Source: Pseudomonas sp. QS1027
Lineage (GTDB): Bacteria; Pseudomonadota; Gammaproteobacteria; Pseudomonadales; Pseudomonadaceae
NCBI RefSeq assembly: GCF_002814235.1
Contig: NZ_PHSU01000021.1
Coordinates: 100,189 to 164,188, forward strand
DNA length: 64,000 bases
Direction of reading: 5' to 3'
Shown: one piece after another, positions 1 through 7,940 of the stretch
Numbering within the stretch: the stretch's first letter is position 1
How the letters are laid out: each line of letters opens with the position of its first letter
Made by a program: the position numbers and the translations under genes
Notes under the pieces: generated by a model
Databases searched by the model: none
The model's input: only the letters and a program-made list of their open reading frames with translations
What the model was told of the DNA's origin: nothing

Positions 1-598
1 GCTCGGTGAGGTTCTTCAGCGAAACGCTGACGACAAACACACCCTTGGCCTTGCCCGCCTCATCGAGCATTGCCCGGGCGGTACCGACCAGCGCCACAGC
101 GTCCTTGTCATAGTAGTAAGCGGGCGTGCGCACCGTTTTGCCGGGGCTGGACATGGCAGCCTTGTACCAGGGGCGCGAACGCGGGTCGTAGTTCGACAGC
201 TGCGGGTCGTCCGGCCATTTCGCGTAGCTGCCATCTTCCAAACCGATGGACAGGATGGCGGCGGCCGGGTGGGTCGCGCCATAACGGGCAAATGCATCGA
301 TCACCTGGCGAGCAGCCGCTGGCAGAGGCTGGCTGGCGGCATCGGAGGTTTCATAGTGTTTTAGGCTTGCAACCGATGTGTATACAGGATCAACCGCCAT
401 TTGATCGACGTTCTGCTGAGACCCATCGAAAAACTGCCGGATATTACCGTCGATCTGGCGTATTTCACGGGTACTGCCATCGATAAACTGATCGACCGCC
501 TGGGCCCGTATATTCAGCACCGATATCACCGCCACCAGGCTCACCGGGATGAAAGCGACCAATACAAAGGCAAGGACGAGCTTGTTTTTTATTTTCAT
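1..598 (-). CDS. Methyl-accepting chemotaxis protein, N-terminal part (cut by window edge)
   Basis: The visible 199 codons read from an ATG at 598 towards base 1 and run off the window. They begin with a short basic stretch and a hydrophobic segment (about residues 5-28, LVLAFVLVAFIPVSLVAVIS), the first transmembrane helix of a chemoreceptor. A periplasmic domain follows with the dCache signature DPRSRPWYKAA and a later PAYYYDKDAVALVGTAR strand. dCache chemoreceptors bind small ligands such as amino acids or organic acids in the periplasm and signal to CheA. The HAMP and signalling domains would lie outside the window, so the receptor class rests on the sensor domain alone. The ligand cannot be told. 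A GTG four codons upstream is an alternative start. Confidence 0.8.
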   Translation of the reverse strand, partial: MKIKNKLVLAFVLVAFIPVSLVAVISVLNIRAQAVDQFIDGSTREIRQIDGNIRQFFDGSQQNVDQMAVDPVYTSVASLKHYETSDAASQPLPAAARQVIDAFARYGATHPAAAILSIGLEDGSYAKWPDDPQLSNYDPRSRPWYKAAMSSPGKTVRTPAYYYDKDAVALVGTARAMLDEAGKAKGVFVVSVSLKNLTE

Positions 599-774
599 TG
601 CGACAATCACCATCCGCGCAAGTGGGGTGCGAATGGCCAGACTACACGGACAAATAGCGATTTGCCACCAAGCCTGTTGCGGCTAAACACAAGTCATATT
701 CGCCGATTTTTTGTATACAATAAAATCAATGAACGTTCTGATTTGTGCCACGGACATAAAGCTGGATCGATACC

Positions 775-797
775 GGCCGCTCCCTTGCAGAGCGGCC
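775..797 (-). terminator. Hairpin downstream of the fsr-like gene
   Basis: A perfect 8-bp inverted repeat (GGCCGCTC / GAGCGGCC, 7-base loop) lies 14 bases past the stop of the minus-strand exporter gene. It has no clear T-run, so it is a weak terminator candidate or an mRNA 3' stabiliser. Confidence 0.4.
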
Positions 798-810
798 CGG
801 CTCTAAAGGC

Positions 811-2028
811 TCAAGCCTTTCTGGTCTTCGGCAACAACACCGCCAACACCCCGAACAACGGCAGGAACGAACACATCGTGTACACGTACTCGATACCGTG
901 AATATCCGCCAGATGCCCCAGCAACGCCGCACCGATCCCACCAAAGCCGAACATCAAACCGAAGAACACCCCGGCGATCATCCCGACGTTGCCCGGCACC
1001 AGCTCCTGGGCGAACACCACGATGGCCGAGAAGGCCGACGCGAGGATAAAGCCGATCACCACGCTCAGCACGGTGGTCCAGAACAGGTCCACATAAGGCA
1101 GCATCAAGGTGAACGGCGCCACGCCCAGGATCGAGAACCAGATCACCGCCTTGCGCCCGATCTTGTCGCCAATCGGCCCACCGGCAAAGGTCCCGGCCGC
1201 CACCGCGCCGAGAAACAGGAACAGGTGCAGCTGCGAGCTGGCCACCGACAGCTGGAATTTCTCGATCAGGTAAAAGGTGAAGTAGCTGGTGAAGCTGGCC
1301 ATGTAGAAATACTTGGAGAACACCAGCAACCCAAGCACCACCAGCGCCCCAAGCACCCGATTCTTCGACAACCCGTGAGTGGCCTTCTGGCCCTGCTTGA
1401 GCTTGAACAGGTTCAGGTGCGCGCGGTACCAGCGGCTGATCCCGTAGAGCACGCCCAGGGCAAACAGCGCAAACAAGCCGAACCAGGCGACATTGCCCTG
1501 GCCGAACGGAATGATGATCGCCGCCGCCAGCAACGGGCCAAAGGCGGAACCGGCATTACCGCCGACCTGGAAGCTCGACTGCGCCAGCCCATAACGCCCA
1601 CCCGAGGCCAGGCGGGCGACCCGCGAAGCTTCCGGATGGAAGGTCGAGGAGCCAATACCAATCAAGGCCGAGGCCAGCAGGATCAGAGGGAAACTGCCAA
1701 CCTGGGACAGCATCAGAATCCCGATCAGCGTGCTGATCATCCCCATCGGCAGCAGCAAGGGTTTGGGATGACGGTCGGTATAAAAGCCGACCCAGGGCTG
1801 CAACAGGGAAGCCGTCACCTGGAATGTCAGGGTAATCAGCCCGACCTGAGTGAAGGTCAGGCCATAGTTGGCCTTGAGCATCGGATAGATCGACGGCAGG
1901 ACCGACTGGATCAGGTCGTTGATCAGGTGTGCCAGCGCCACGGCGCCGATAATGCGCATCACCAATGGACTGGTTTGCGGTGACACCGACGCCAGGGTCG
2001 AGCCTTCAGAGGTTTGAGTAAGGGCCAT
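811..2028 (-). CDS. fsr: MFS exporter, fosmidomycin-resistance (Fsr) type
   Basis: A 405-residue protein with about twelve hydrophobic segments and the major-facilitator layout. It starts with a polar leader (MALTQTSEG) and has the first-helix motif AHLINDLIQSVLPSIYPML, typical of the Fsr branch. A loop motif FYTDRHPKP follows helix 2, and GGPIGDKIGRKAV follows the mid-protein loop. Fsr pumps fosmidomycin and related small molecules out across the inner membrane by proton antiport. I chose the ATG at 2028 over one ten codons upstream because Fsr proteins start close to this point. The gene is monocistronic with a hairpin after it. The real substrate here is unknown. Confidence 0.85.
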   Translation of the reverse strand: MALTQTSEGSTLASVSPQTSPLVMRIIGAVALAHLINDLIQSVLPSIYPMLKANYGLTFTQVGLITLTFQVTASLLQPWVGFYTDRHPKPLLLPMGMISTLIGILMLSQVGSFPLILLASALIGIGSSTFHPEASRVARLASGGRYGLAQSSFQVGGNAGSAFGPLLAAAIIIPFGQGNVAWFGLFALFALGVLYGISRWYRAHLNLFKLKQGQKATHGLSKNRVLGALVVLGLLVFSKYFYMASFTSYFTFYLIEKFQLSVASSQLHLFLFLGAVAAGTFAGGPIGDKIGRKAVIWFSILGVAPFTLMLPYVDLFWTTVLSVVIGFILASAFSAIVVFAQELVPGNVGMIAGVFFGLMFGFGGIGAALLGHLADIHGIEYVYTMCSFLPLFGVLAVLLPKTRKA

Positions 2029-2349
2029 GAAGTGATTCCGTAACACGGATGGATGCACAGTTGCAGGTGCAGCAATGTGCCATTTTTCGGTGCAACCACG
2101 CCAGATGCTTGTTGAGCTAACAATCGAGTTTTTCTCGACGGAATGGCTGATAGCGTAACGCCATTGGTCTGAATCTTGCGTGCTCTGAGTGCTTACAGCA
2201 CGCTCTCTTACAAAGGGGGCCGAGAATGGGAAGTTTCGCTACAACGGCTGACCTACAACGCCTCACTGCCAGACTTCCGAAGTATCTAATGACGGCACCC
2301 GTTACGATCGCACCAAAATCGTGCGCGGTGCCCTGAGGAGTAGTCGACC
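2029..2349. other. Intergenic region between divergent genes
   Basis: About 320 bases between the divergent fsr-like and chemoreceptor genes, so it should hold both promoters. The ribosome site of the right-hand gene (GAGGAG at about 2335) is clear. No other gene or strong repeat is seen. Confidence 0.5.
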
Positions 2350-4407
2350 ATGCACGCTTTTTTATCACCGGGGATTCGACTGCTGGGCCGCTTCGGGTTC
2401 GCCCGCAAGTTTCAGGTACTGTTCCTGTTGTTCATCGTCCCACTGATGGGCAGCCTGTACCTGATCGGCCAGGATTATCGCAGCAAGCTGGCACTGATCA
2501 CTGAAGAGCGTGCCGGGGTCAATCAACTGCTGTCCCTCGACTCGCTGGACAACCTGCTGGAGGCCCAGCGCGATCGTGCCGCCCGTTGGCGCGCCACCGA
2601 AACCAATCGGCAGCCGACACCCGCCACCCTGGCGGCCATGGCGACGCTGGACAAGGCCCAACCGGAGATCAACCAGGCGGTCGAGGCACTGGGTCAAACC
2701 CTGCAAAGCGAAGGGGCCGATGCCGACACCCTGAAGCGCTACCAGGCCCTGCAAAGCGCCCTCGCCGGTCTCGACTCCGCCAGCCTGAGCAAGGTCGGCT
2801 GGTGGCCGGACGGCTATGATCGCTTCACCAACGCCCTGAGTTCGTTGCAGGCGCTGCGCGAGCAGATCGCCATGGACAGCCGCCTGATCCTCGCCCCGTG
2901 GATGGAAACCTACCTGCTCACGCAAATCGCCACCCAGCACGCACCGGACCTGATCGAACGGGTCGGCCGTCTGGCCAGTGTCGGCCAGGCATCCGTGGTC
3001 TCGGGCCAGTTCAGCCTGCAAAGCCGCCTGCAATTGAAAGACCTGCGCGGTCGTATCGGCGATGCCCGTGAACAGTTGACCAAGACCGGTAACCTGCTGG
3101 AAAGCCGCCTGCCGCCAGAGCTGCAAAACTGGGCCGAGCGTTACCATGCCAGCCTGAAACACCTGGACGACGGCCTCAAGGCGCTCGACGACGGCATGTT
3201 CGGCGGCAGCATCACTCTCAAGCCCGAGGGTTTCGAACAGACCCTGGACAAGATGCTGAGTGAACTCGCCAGCCTGCGTCAGGACAGCCTCACCTCCCTC
3301 GACAGCCGCCTGGACTATTACCACGGCGCGGCCATCCGCCAGTTCAGCCTGTTGGCGGCGATCTTCGGTTGCCTGCTGCTGGCGGCGCTGTACCTGTTCG
3401 TCTGCCTGCAAGCCTCGATCCGCCGTAGCGCCAGCGGCATCACCCTGCTGGCCGAATCCCTGCGCGACGGTAACCTCTGCCTGCAAGTGCCGGTGGAGGG
3501 GCGTGACGAACTCGCGGCCATCAGCACCGCGCTGAACGTCGCCGTGGTGCAACTGCGCACCAGCTTGCAGGGGGTCGACCACGAGACCCTGCAACTGAGC
3601 GCGGCCGTGCGCACCCTCAACACCCATTCCAGCGGCGCCCTCAGCGAGGTCGAGACGCAACAGGCGCAGATCAGCCAGATCGCCGCGGCGGCCACCCAAC
3701 TGGCGGCCACCTCCCTGGGCGTGGCGCAGAGTTGCGAACAGGCTTCCGGCAGCGCCCAGAATACCCAGCGCATTGCCTCGGAAAGCAGTCGTGACAGCCA
3801 GCGCACCACCGCCAGCATCCAGCAGTTGAATCAGCGCCTGAACGAAACAGCGGAAGCACTGGGCCGGGTCAGCGAGCAGGGCCAGCAGATCCAGTTGGTG
3901 GTCGACACCATTCGTGGCGTGGCCGAGCAGACCAACCTGCTGGCCCTGAACGCCGCCATCGAAGCTGCGCGGGCTGGCGAGCAAGGACGTGGCTTTGCGG
4001 TGGTGGCGGATGAGGTACGCAGCCTGTCGCAGCGCACGCAATCGTCTACCGCACAGATCGCCAGCACCGTCGACAGCCTGCGCTCCACGGTCAGCCAGGC
4101 GGTGACCTTGATGGAAGCCGCCTGTATCCAGGCCGAGACCGACGCCCAATCGGTGACCGGACTGGGCCAACGGCTGGTGGAAATCGCCGGAGCGGTACAG
4201 ACCGTCACCGACACCCTGGCGCAGATCGCCACGGCGGTGGACGAGCAGGCGAGCACGGCGGATGAGGTCAGCGGCAATATCCAGCAGATCGACCAGGCGG
4301 CCGTACGGCTGCTGGAAGGGGCTCGCGCGGTCAACCGTGCGGCGGACAGCCTGAGCGAAGGCAGCAAGGCTCTGAGCGACAATACCGGGCGTTTCCGCCT
4401 GAGTTGA
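2350..4407 (+). CDS. Methyl-accepting chemotaxis protein
   Basis: A 685-residue transmembrane chemoreceptor. One transmembrane helix lies near residues 22-42 (VLFLLFIVPLMGSLYLIG) and a second near 335-355 (LLAAIFGCLLLAALYLFV). They frame a roughly 290-residue, helix-rich periplasmic domain that looks like a four-helix or HBM-type sensor. A HAMP segment follows (about 355-410), then the cytoplasmic signalling domain with the highly conserved hairpin tip GVAEQTNLLALNAAIEAARA at about 522-541. It would relay ligand binding to CheA/CheW. A good GAGGAG ribosome site precedes the ATG. There is no C-terminal CheR-binding pentapeptide (it ends GRFRLS). The ligand is unknown. Confidence 0.92.
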   Translation: MHAFLSPGIRLLGRFGFARKFQVLFLLFIVPLMGSLYLIGQDYRSKLALITEERAGVNQLLSLDSLDNLLEAQRDRAARWRATETNRQPTPATLAAMATLDKAQPEINQAVEALGQTLQSEGADADTLKRYQALQSALAGLDSASLSKVGWWPDGYDRFTNALSSLQALREQIAMDSRLILAPWMETYLLTQIATQHAPDLIERVGRLASVGQASVVSGQFSLQSRLQLKDLRGRIGDAREQLTKTGNLLESRLPPELQNWAERYHASLKHLDDGLKALDDGMFGGSITLKPEGFEQTLDKMLSELASLRQDSLTSLDSRLDYYHGAAIRQFSLLAAIFGCLLLAALYLFVCLQASIRRSASGITLLAESLRDGNLCLQVPVEGRDELAAISTALNVAVVQLRTSLQGVDHETLQLSAAVRTLNTHSSGALSEVETQQAQISQIAAAATQLAATSLGVAQSCEQASGSAQNTQRIASESSRDSQRTTASIQQLNQRLNETAEALGRVSEQGQQIQLVVDTIRGVAEQTNLLALNAAIEAARAGEQGRGFAVVADEVRSLSQRTQSSTAQIASTVDSLRSTVSQAVTLMEAACIQAETDAQSVTGLGQRLVEIAGAVQTVTDTLAQIATAVDEQASTADEVSGNIQQIDQAAVRLLEGARAVNRAADSLSEGSKALSDNTGRFRLS

Positions 4408-4436
4408 GACGGCGTTGGCCCACGGTTTTCGCCGTC
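4408..4436 (+). terminator. Hairpin after the chemoreceptor gene
   Basis: GACGGCG and CGCCGTC pair directly behind the stop codon, with an inner GGCCC/GGGCC alternative. There is no T-run, so this is a weak call. Confidence 0.35.
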
Positions 4437-4482
4437 GGGCCTTAAGCGGTTGATAGCGTAGAGAAAATTTTCAGATATTTGC

Positions 4483-4511
4483 TTGACACAATATCGTTAC
4501 CGGCGAATAAT
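4483..4511 (+). promoter_or_regulatory. Sigma-70 promoter of the tRNA-Met gene
   Basis: A consensus -35 TTGACA (4483-4488), a 17-base spacer and -10 AATAAT (4506-4511) lie just upstream of the tRNA. A GC-rich stretch (GCGCGCC) follows the -10, as expected for stringent-controlled stable RNA promoters. Confidence 0.75.
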
Positions 4512-4522
4512 GCGCGCCACTT

Positions 4523-4599
4523 GGCTACATAGCTCAGTTGGTTAGAGCATAGCATTCATAATGCTGGGGTCCGGGGTTCAAGTCCCTGTGTAGCCACCA
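4523..4599 (+). tRNA. tRNA-Met (elongator, anticodon CAU)
   Basis: A complete 77-base cloverleaf with encoded CCA. The acceptor stem is GGCTACA/TGTAGCC. The D-arm is GCTC/GAGC. The anticodon arm is TAGCA/TGCTG with loop TTCATAA. The T-arm is CGGGG/CCCTG with TTCAAGT. It resembles the elongator tRNA-Met (metT type) rather than the initiator, because the first acceptor pair is matched. A tRNA-Ile2 with modified CAU is the alternative. Its 3' end is the integration site of the island that follows. Confidence 0.93.
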
Positions 4600-4604
4600 A
4601 GTAC
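4586..4604 (+). repeat. attL: tRNA 3' end at the left island border
   Basis: The segment CTGTGTAGCCACCAAGTAC, the end of the tRNA plus six bases, reappears as CTGTGTACCACCAAGTAC at 22011-22028 with one base missing. P4-type integrases insert into tRNA 3' ends and leave such repeats. The intact copy lies beside the integrase, as is usual. Confidence 0.75.
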
Positions 4605-4641
4605 CGATCCATAGATGTCTACAGCAGTCTATGAATCACCT

Positions 4642-4671
4642 CAAGAAGCCCGCCTAGTGCGGGCTTTCTTG
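4642..4671 (+). terminator. Terminator behind the tRNA on the island side
   Basis: The inverted repeat CAAGAAGCCCGC / GCGGGCTTTCTTG (one bulge, 5-base loop) is followed by TTTC. It lies inside the island and probably replaces the original tRNA terminator, which now seems to sit at 22031. Confidence 0.75.
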
Positions 4672-4711
4672 TTTCTGGCTGTCCACCTCTATCTACCCCT
4701 ATCCTTCCCCA

Positions 4712-4765
4712 CCGTGTATGCCCACGTGTATGCTTCAGAACTAATTGAACTGGAGGCATACACGG
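4712..4765. promoter_or_regulatory. Integrase arm-type sites upstream of int
   Basis: CCGTGTATGCC (4712-4722) and ACGTGTATGC (4724-4733) form a tandem pair. A perfect inverted copy, GGCATACACGG (4755-4765), overlaps the integrase ribosome site GGAGG and ends at its start codon. The tandem pair recurs at 21930-21947 beside attR (17 of 18 bases equal). By analogy with P4 and lambda integrases I read these as arm-type binding sites, and the copy on the ribosome site suggests autoregulation. Confidence 0.55.
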
Positions 4766-6007
4766 ATGAAACGCGCCGATATCAAGCGACGTCCTCTCGC
4801 TGATACAACACTTTCCAGCCTGGAGCCTGAGGCCGGGGCATACCGCGAACTAGACAGCCCTGGGCTGTATTTCAGGGTCAAACCAAACGGCCAAAAGTCC
4901 TGGGAGTTACGCTACAAAAAACCGGATGGCAAATGGTCATGGCTTGGTCTCGGCGGCTATCCAGAAGTAGGTGGCGCCTTTGCTCGACAGAAAGCAGCTG
5001 ATCTGCGAGCAGACGCGTCGGAAGGCAAGAACCCGATCACCTCCAAAAAGGCTCGTCAGGCTGCTGAGACCGACGCCGCCAACGACACCTTTGAAGCATT
5101 GGCCAGGGAATGGCACACGTCTCGCCTGACCGGCTGGGATGCTGGTACCGCCAAAAGAATACTCGGCGCACTTGAACGTCATGTATTCCCCTCGCTCGGC
5201 AAACGCCCCTACACCTCAATCATGTCGATGGAGTGGATGGAGCTATTGAGAGGACTTGAGCGCCAAGGGATTCTGGAACAGATGAGTCGGGTAAGGGCTT
5301 ACTGCAAAGATATCTATGACCTGGCTCGCGTAACCGGCAGAGCCGTCAACAACCCATTGGAGGGAGTGCATAAATTTCTGTCATCGGGAAAGGCCGAGAA
5401 CTACGCCCATGTTTCTCCTGACGAGCTTCCTGGGTTACTTCGAGCTATACGTTCCTACCCCCACGCCAAAGACGTTCAGCTTGGCCTACGACTGTTGACC
5501 CTGATGGCTGTTCGCCCCAGCGAACTCCGAGAGGCACACTGGGTAGAGTTCGACTTCGACAAGAAGCAGTGGACTGTTCCTGTCGAACGCAAGGGACGCA
5601 AAAAAGGCCGTGAGCATCTGGTTCCGCTATGCGCTCAAGCCGTCGAAGCTCTATTGGAGCTCCGGTATCTCACCGGGGCATACCCTCTCCTGTTTCCAGG
5701 TAGAAGCGACCGCACCAAACCCCGCAGCGATACCGTTTTCCTCATGGCACTTAGACGCCTTGGCTACGAAGGCCGTCAGACAGGTCATGGCTTCCGCCAC
5801 ATCGCCAGCACAATCCTCAACGAGCATGGCTATCCCGCTGACCATATCGAGGCCCAACTCAGCCACAAGGCACAAGGTGTTCGGGGGATTTACAACAAGG
5901 CTCAGTACCTTGAGCAACGCACACAGATGATGCAATGGTATGCAGATCATCTTGATGCGCTGGAGGCTGGCAATGTAGTGCAAGGCCAATTTGGAAAGGC
6001 AGTATGA
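4766..6007 (+). CDS. int: P4-type tyrosine integrase of the genomic island
   Basis: A 413-residue site-specific recombinase that would insert and excise the island at tRNA-Met. The N-terminus has the DUF4102-type arm-binding fold (GLYFRVKPNGQKSWELRY, then WLGLGGYPEV). A core-binding region follows, then the catalytic domain with Arg250 (AVRPSELR), His341 and Arg344 (HGFRH), His367 (LSHK) and the nucleophile Tyr376 (YNKAQYL), so all expected residues are present. The ATG at 4766 was chosen for its TGGAGG ribosome site nine bases upstream. An in-frame ATG seven codons earlier lacks one. It lies right behind the tRNA, in the normal P4 position. Confidence 0.95.
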   Translation: MKRADIKRRPLADTTLSSLEPEAGAYRELDSPGLYFRVKPNGQKSWELRYKKPDGKWSWLGLGGYPEVGGAFARQKAADLRADASEGKNPITSKKARQAAETDAANDTFEALAREWHTSRLTGWDAGTAKRILGALERHVFPSLGKRPYTSIMSMEWMELLRGLERQGILEQMSRVRAYCKDIYDLARVTGRAVNNPLEGVHKFLSSGKAENYAHVSPDELPGLLRAIRSYPHAKDVQLGLRLLTLMAVRPSELREAHWVEFDFDKKQWTVPVERKGRKKGREHLVPLCAQAVEALLELRYLTGAYPLLFPGRSDRTKPRSDTVFLMALRRLGYEGRQTGHGFRHIASTILNEHGYPADHIEAQLSHKAQGVRGIYNKAQYLEQRTQMMQWYADHLDALEAGNVVQGQFGKAV

Positions 6008-6037
6008 GAGCACATACCCAGCCCCTCTCTAAAACCG

Positions 6038-6266
6038 GTGTAACAGGGGTTACCTGTGTAACGCCCTTCGCCAAACGCCCGGTTTTATTGGCTTTCACGC
6101 CCGTTACACACTTGAGTGGCTTTGCGCACATCCGATGTAACTCGACCCTAGCGTGTAACGCCAAAGTCAGTGCTCTGCTGCTGGCAGACGCTCTGCCCCC
6201 TTGCGTACAAAGCGACTTTCGCTGGCTCCGCCTTCCAAACTCAGGGCGCGGGATCGAGCGTTACAC
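6038..6266. repeat. GTGTAAC repeats between int and the next gene
   Basis: The heptamer GTGTAAC occurs at 6038, 6056 and 6153, with inverted copies GTTACAC at 6103 and 6260 and an ATGTAAC at 6135. Five exact copies in 230 non-coding bases suggest binding sites for an island protein: a replication initiator, excisionase or AlpA-type regulator. GTAACA-like copies also occur around 20900-21025 at the other end of the island. Confidence 0.5.
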
Positions 6267-6283
6267 ATTGGGGGATCTTGGTG

Positions 6284-7123
6284 ATGATTGATCACCCACC
6301 CACCTTGCATTCAGCGTTTACCACCGGCCTGATCGATTATCTCTCAGCGCAACCGCTCTACGAGCTTTGCCGTGAACAGCTCGCTTACGTGTGCGACCTG
6401 ATCGATCAGTGCTGCCTACGCATTCAGACCGGCGACATCGACAGCGATCTCAGCAGCATGTGCATCAAGACGACGATGCATGAAGAGACAATTTTTCAAT
6501 ACGCCTCAACCGACAACAGAGCCCGTCTAGCGCATTGGGTTCGCCAGTACAGCAACTGCTACTCGGCATCGGAACGCGAAGCGCATGCTGCTTACATCAT
6601 GGCCTGCGCAGTGAAGGCGTTGGGAGCTTTAGCTGACTGGATGCGTACCACCGACCAAGAGGCTTGGTCGCATGTTGCTGAACCTCCGACCGACTGGCCG
6701 TGGGATCTCTACTGCCAGTTCGTAGAGATGCAGGTCGATCCGCATGAGCGCATTGAGGCGCTCCATCAGTATGTCTTCTATCTGGAGCCCATTACTTCAC
6801 TGCCCTGCTTGATCATTGACGAGCTGAGGCCCATTGCTGACAGGGCGATCAAGAACGCCATCCGAAGTAAAGGGGGCATCATCAGCAGCATGGAGCGCAA
6901 CAAGGACATCAGTGGCCGCGACGCTGCAATCGTTCATCAGGGTCGCCACTATTTGGCGAGCAGAATGCCTGAGAGGAACGTCGCAACGGCGGTGCATGCT
7001 TGGCTAAAACGGGAGGTCGCTAAGCCACCCAAAGAGCGTCCCGAGTGGATCACCCTTGAAACCCAAAAGGCGCTGACTCGCAAAAGCGTGGAGGCCATAC
7101 TCAAACGCGACTTCGTGCTGTAA
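6284..7123 (+). CDS. Island protein of unknown function
   Basis: A 279-residue, probably cytosolic protein that I do not recognise. The N-terminal third is rich in Cys (CREQLAYVCDLIDQCCLRI). The C-terminal part is basic and ends LTRKSVEAILKRDFVL, which could be a DNA-binding helix pair. It has no signal peptide and no membrane segment. The ATG at 6284 follows a GGGGGA ribosome site by eight bases, and a longer frame upstream lacks such a site. It lies between the integrase and alpA, a place where many P4-like islands keep small accessory or regulatory genes. Confidence 0.75.
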   Translation: MIDHPPTLHSAFTTGLIDYLSAQPLYELCREQLAYVCDLIDQCCLRIQTGDIDSDLSSMCIKTTMHEETIFQYASTDNRARLAHWVRQYSNCYSASEREAHAAYIMACAVKALGALADWMRTTDQEAWSHVAEPPTDWPWDLYCQFVEMQVDPHERIEALHQYVFYLEPITSLPCLIIDELRPIADRAIKNAIRSKGGIISSMERNKDISGRDAAIVHQGRHYLASRMPERNVATAVHAWLKREVAKPPKERPEWITLETQKALTRKSVEAILKRDFVL

Positions 7124-7221
7124 CCGAAATTTCAATTGGATTTCAATTGGAAGTGAACTGCTCACCGCCGACCTACCTCTAGATCATTGCTCTCAGTCCT
7201 AACCTGTCGAGAGCAAGACCT

Positions 7222-7503
7222 ATGAAAGCCTCTATCACCGAACTTCCCCGCCTTAACTCCGCTACTCCAAGCCCAATCTTCGATGCATCTTCGACATTGA
7301 TCCGCATGCCAGAAGTTGAGGGCATCGTGGGCATGAAGCGCTCCACCATCTACAAGCTCATGCAGCGCACCGACTGTGGGTTTCCCCAGCCCGTCAAATT
7401 GAGCAACAGCAACGCTCGCGGCGCCCCTGTCGCGTGGGTTCTGTCTGAAGTGCAGGCATGGGCACGCAGCCGGATCGAGGCGCGTGATCAGGTGGCCGCA
7501 TGA
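7222..7503 (+). CDS. alpA: AlpA-family helix-turn-helix regulator
   Basis: A 93-residue DNA-binding protein with the AlpA/excisionase-type winged helix: LIRMPEVEGIVGMKRSTIYK, then FPQPVKLSN and VAWVLSEVQAWARSRIEARD at the end. AlpA proteins in P4-like islands activate integrase or control excision. The start has a GAGAGCAAG ribosome site. The stop overlaps the next start (ATGA), so the two are translationally coupled. The GTGTAAC repeats upstream of 6284 are candidate binding sites for it, but this is only inference. Confidence 0.88.
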   Translation: MKASITELPRLNSATPSPIFDASSTLIRMPEVEGIVGMKRSTIYKLMQRTDCGFPQPVKLSNSNARGAPVAWVLSEVQAWARSRIEARDQVAA

Positions 7504-7805
7504 GCCGCAAGATCGCTAATAAAGCCTTGATGCATCCCTTTTCCGTGCTACGCCGGATCGGCTTTTCACCCCGCCTCATGCAACGCCTTGAGCGCTACCG
7601 CAGCCAGCAGGACAAACAGGGGCGCGTGGTCAGTGTACTCAGCTGGTCCGACGGCACCTGGTGCGCCCTCTCCCTCCACTGCGAAAAGACCGGAGCCGTG
7701 ATCGTCGACGAAGGCCAGCAAACGCAAGCCTACGAAGACGCCCGTTCCATGCTCAGCAGTGGCTTCCTGCCCCTCCTTTCCCTGCGCTGGGAAGCCCATG
7801 CCTGA
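7500..7805 (+). CDS. Small island protein coupled to AlpA
   Basis: A 101-residue protein starting inside the last codon of alpA (ATGA overlap). It has a basic N-terminus (IANKALMHPFSVLRRIG, RLMQRLERYRS) and a beta-rich middle (VVSVLSWSDGTWCALSLHCE). I see no known domain. Coupling to alpA suggests a role in island regulation or excision, which is inferred from context only. Confidence 0.65.
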   Translation: MSRKIANKALMHPFSVLRRIGFSPRLMQRLERYRSQQDKQGRVVSVLSWSDGTWCALSLHCEKTGAVIVDEGQQTQAYEDARSMLSSGFLPLLSLRWEAHA

Positions 7806-7811
7806 AACGAA

Positions 7812-7840
7812 AACGCCTCCGGGGGTGATCCGGAGGCGTT
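7812..7840 (-). terminator. Strong hairpin with a T-run on the minus strand
   Basis: A perfect 11-bp stem AACGCCTCCGG / CCGGAGGCGTT. On the plus strand nothing T-rich follows. On the minus strand the stem is followed by TTCGTTTC, so it looks like a terminator for leftward transcription, although no leftward gene is seen here. It may also end the alpA transcript as a less efficient bidirectional terminator. Confidence 0.6.
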
Positions 7841-7940
7841 GAGGTAAATCTACATGCACGAACAATTTATGCCGCACCTGAAAAATCCGCAAGCCATCAG
7901 CGCAGTTGCACTTTCGAAAAACGGACGTTACTCTCTGGCC

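Noticed and set aside
2365..4170. A 601-codon frame opposite the second chemoreceptor
   Set aside because: Antisense shadow with Gln/Gly/Leu-rich low complexity and no ribosome site.
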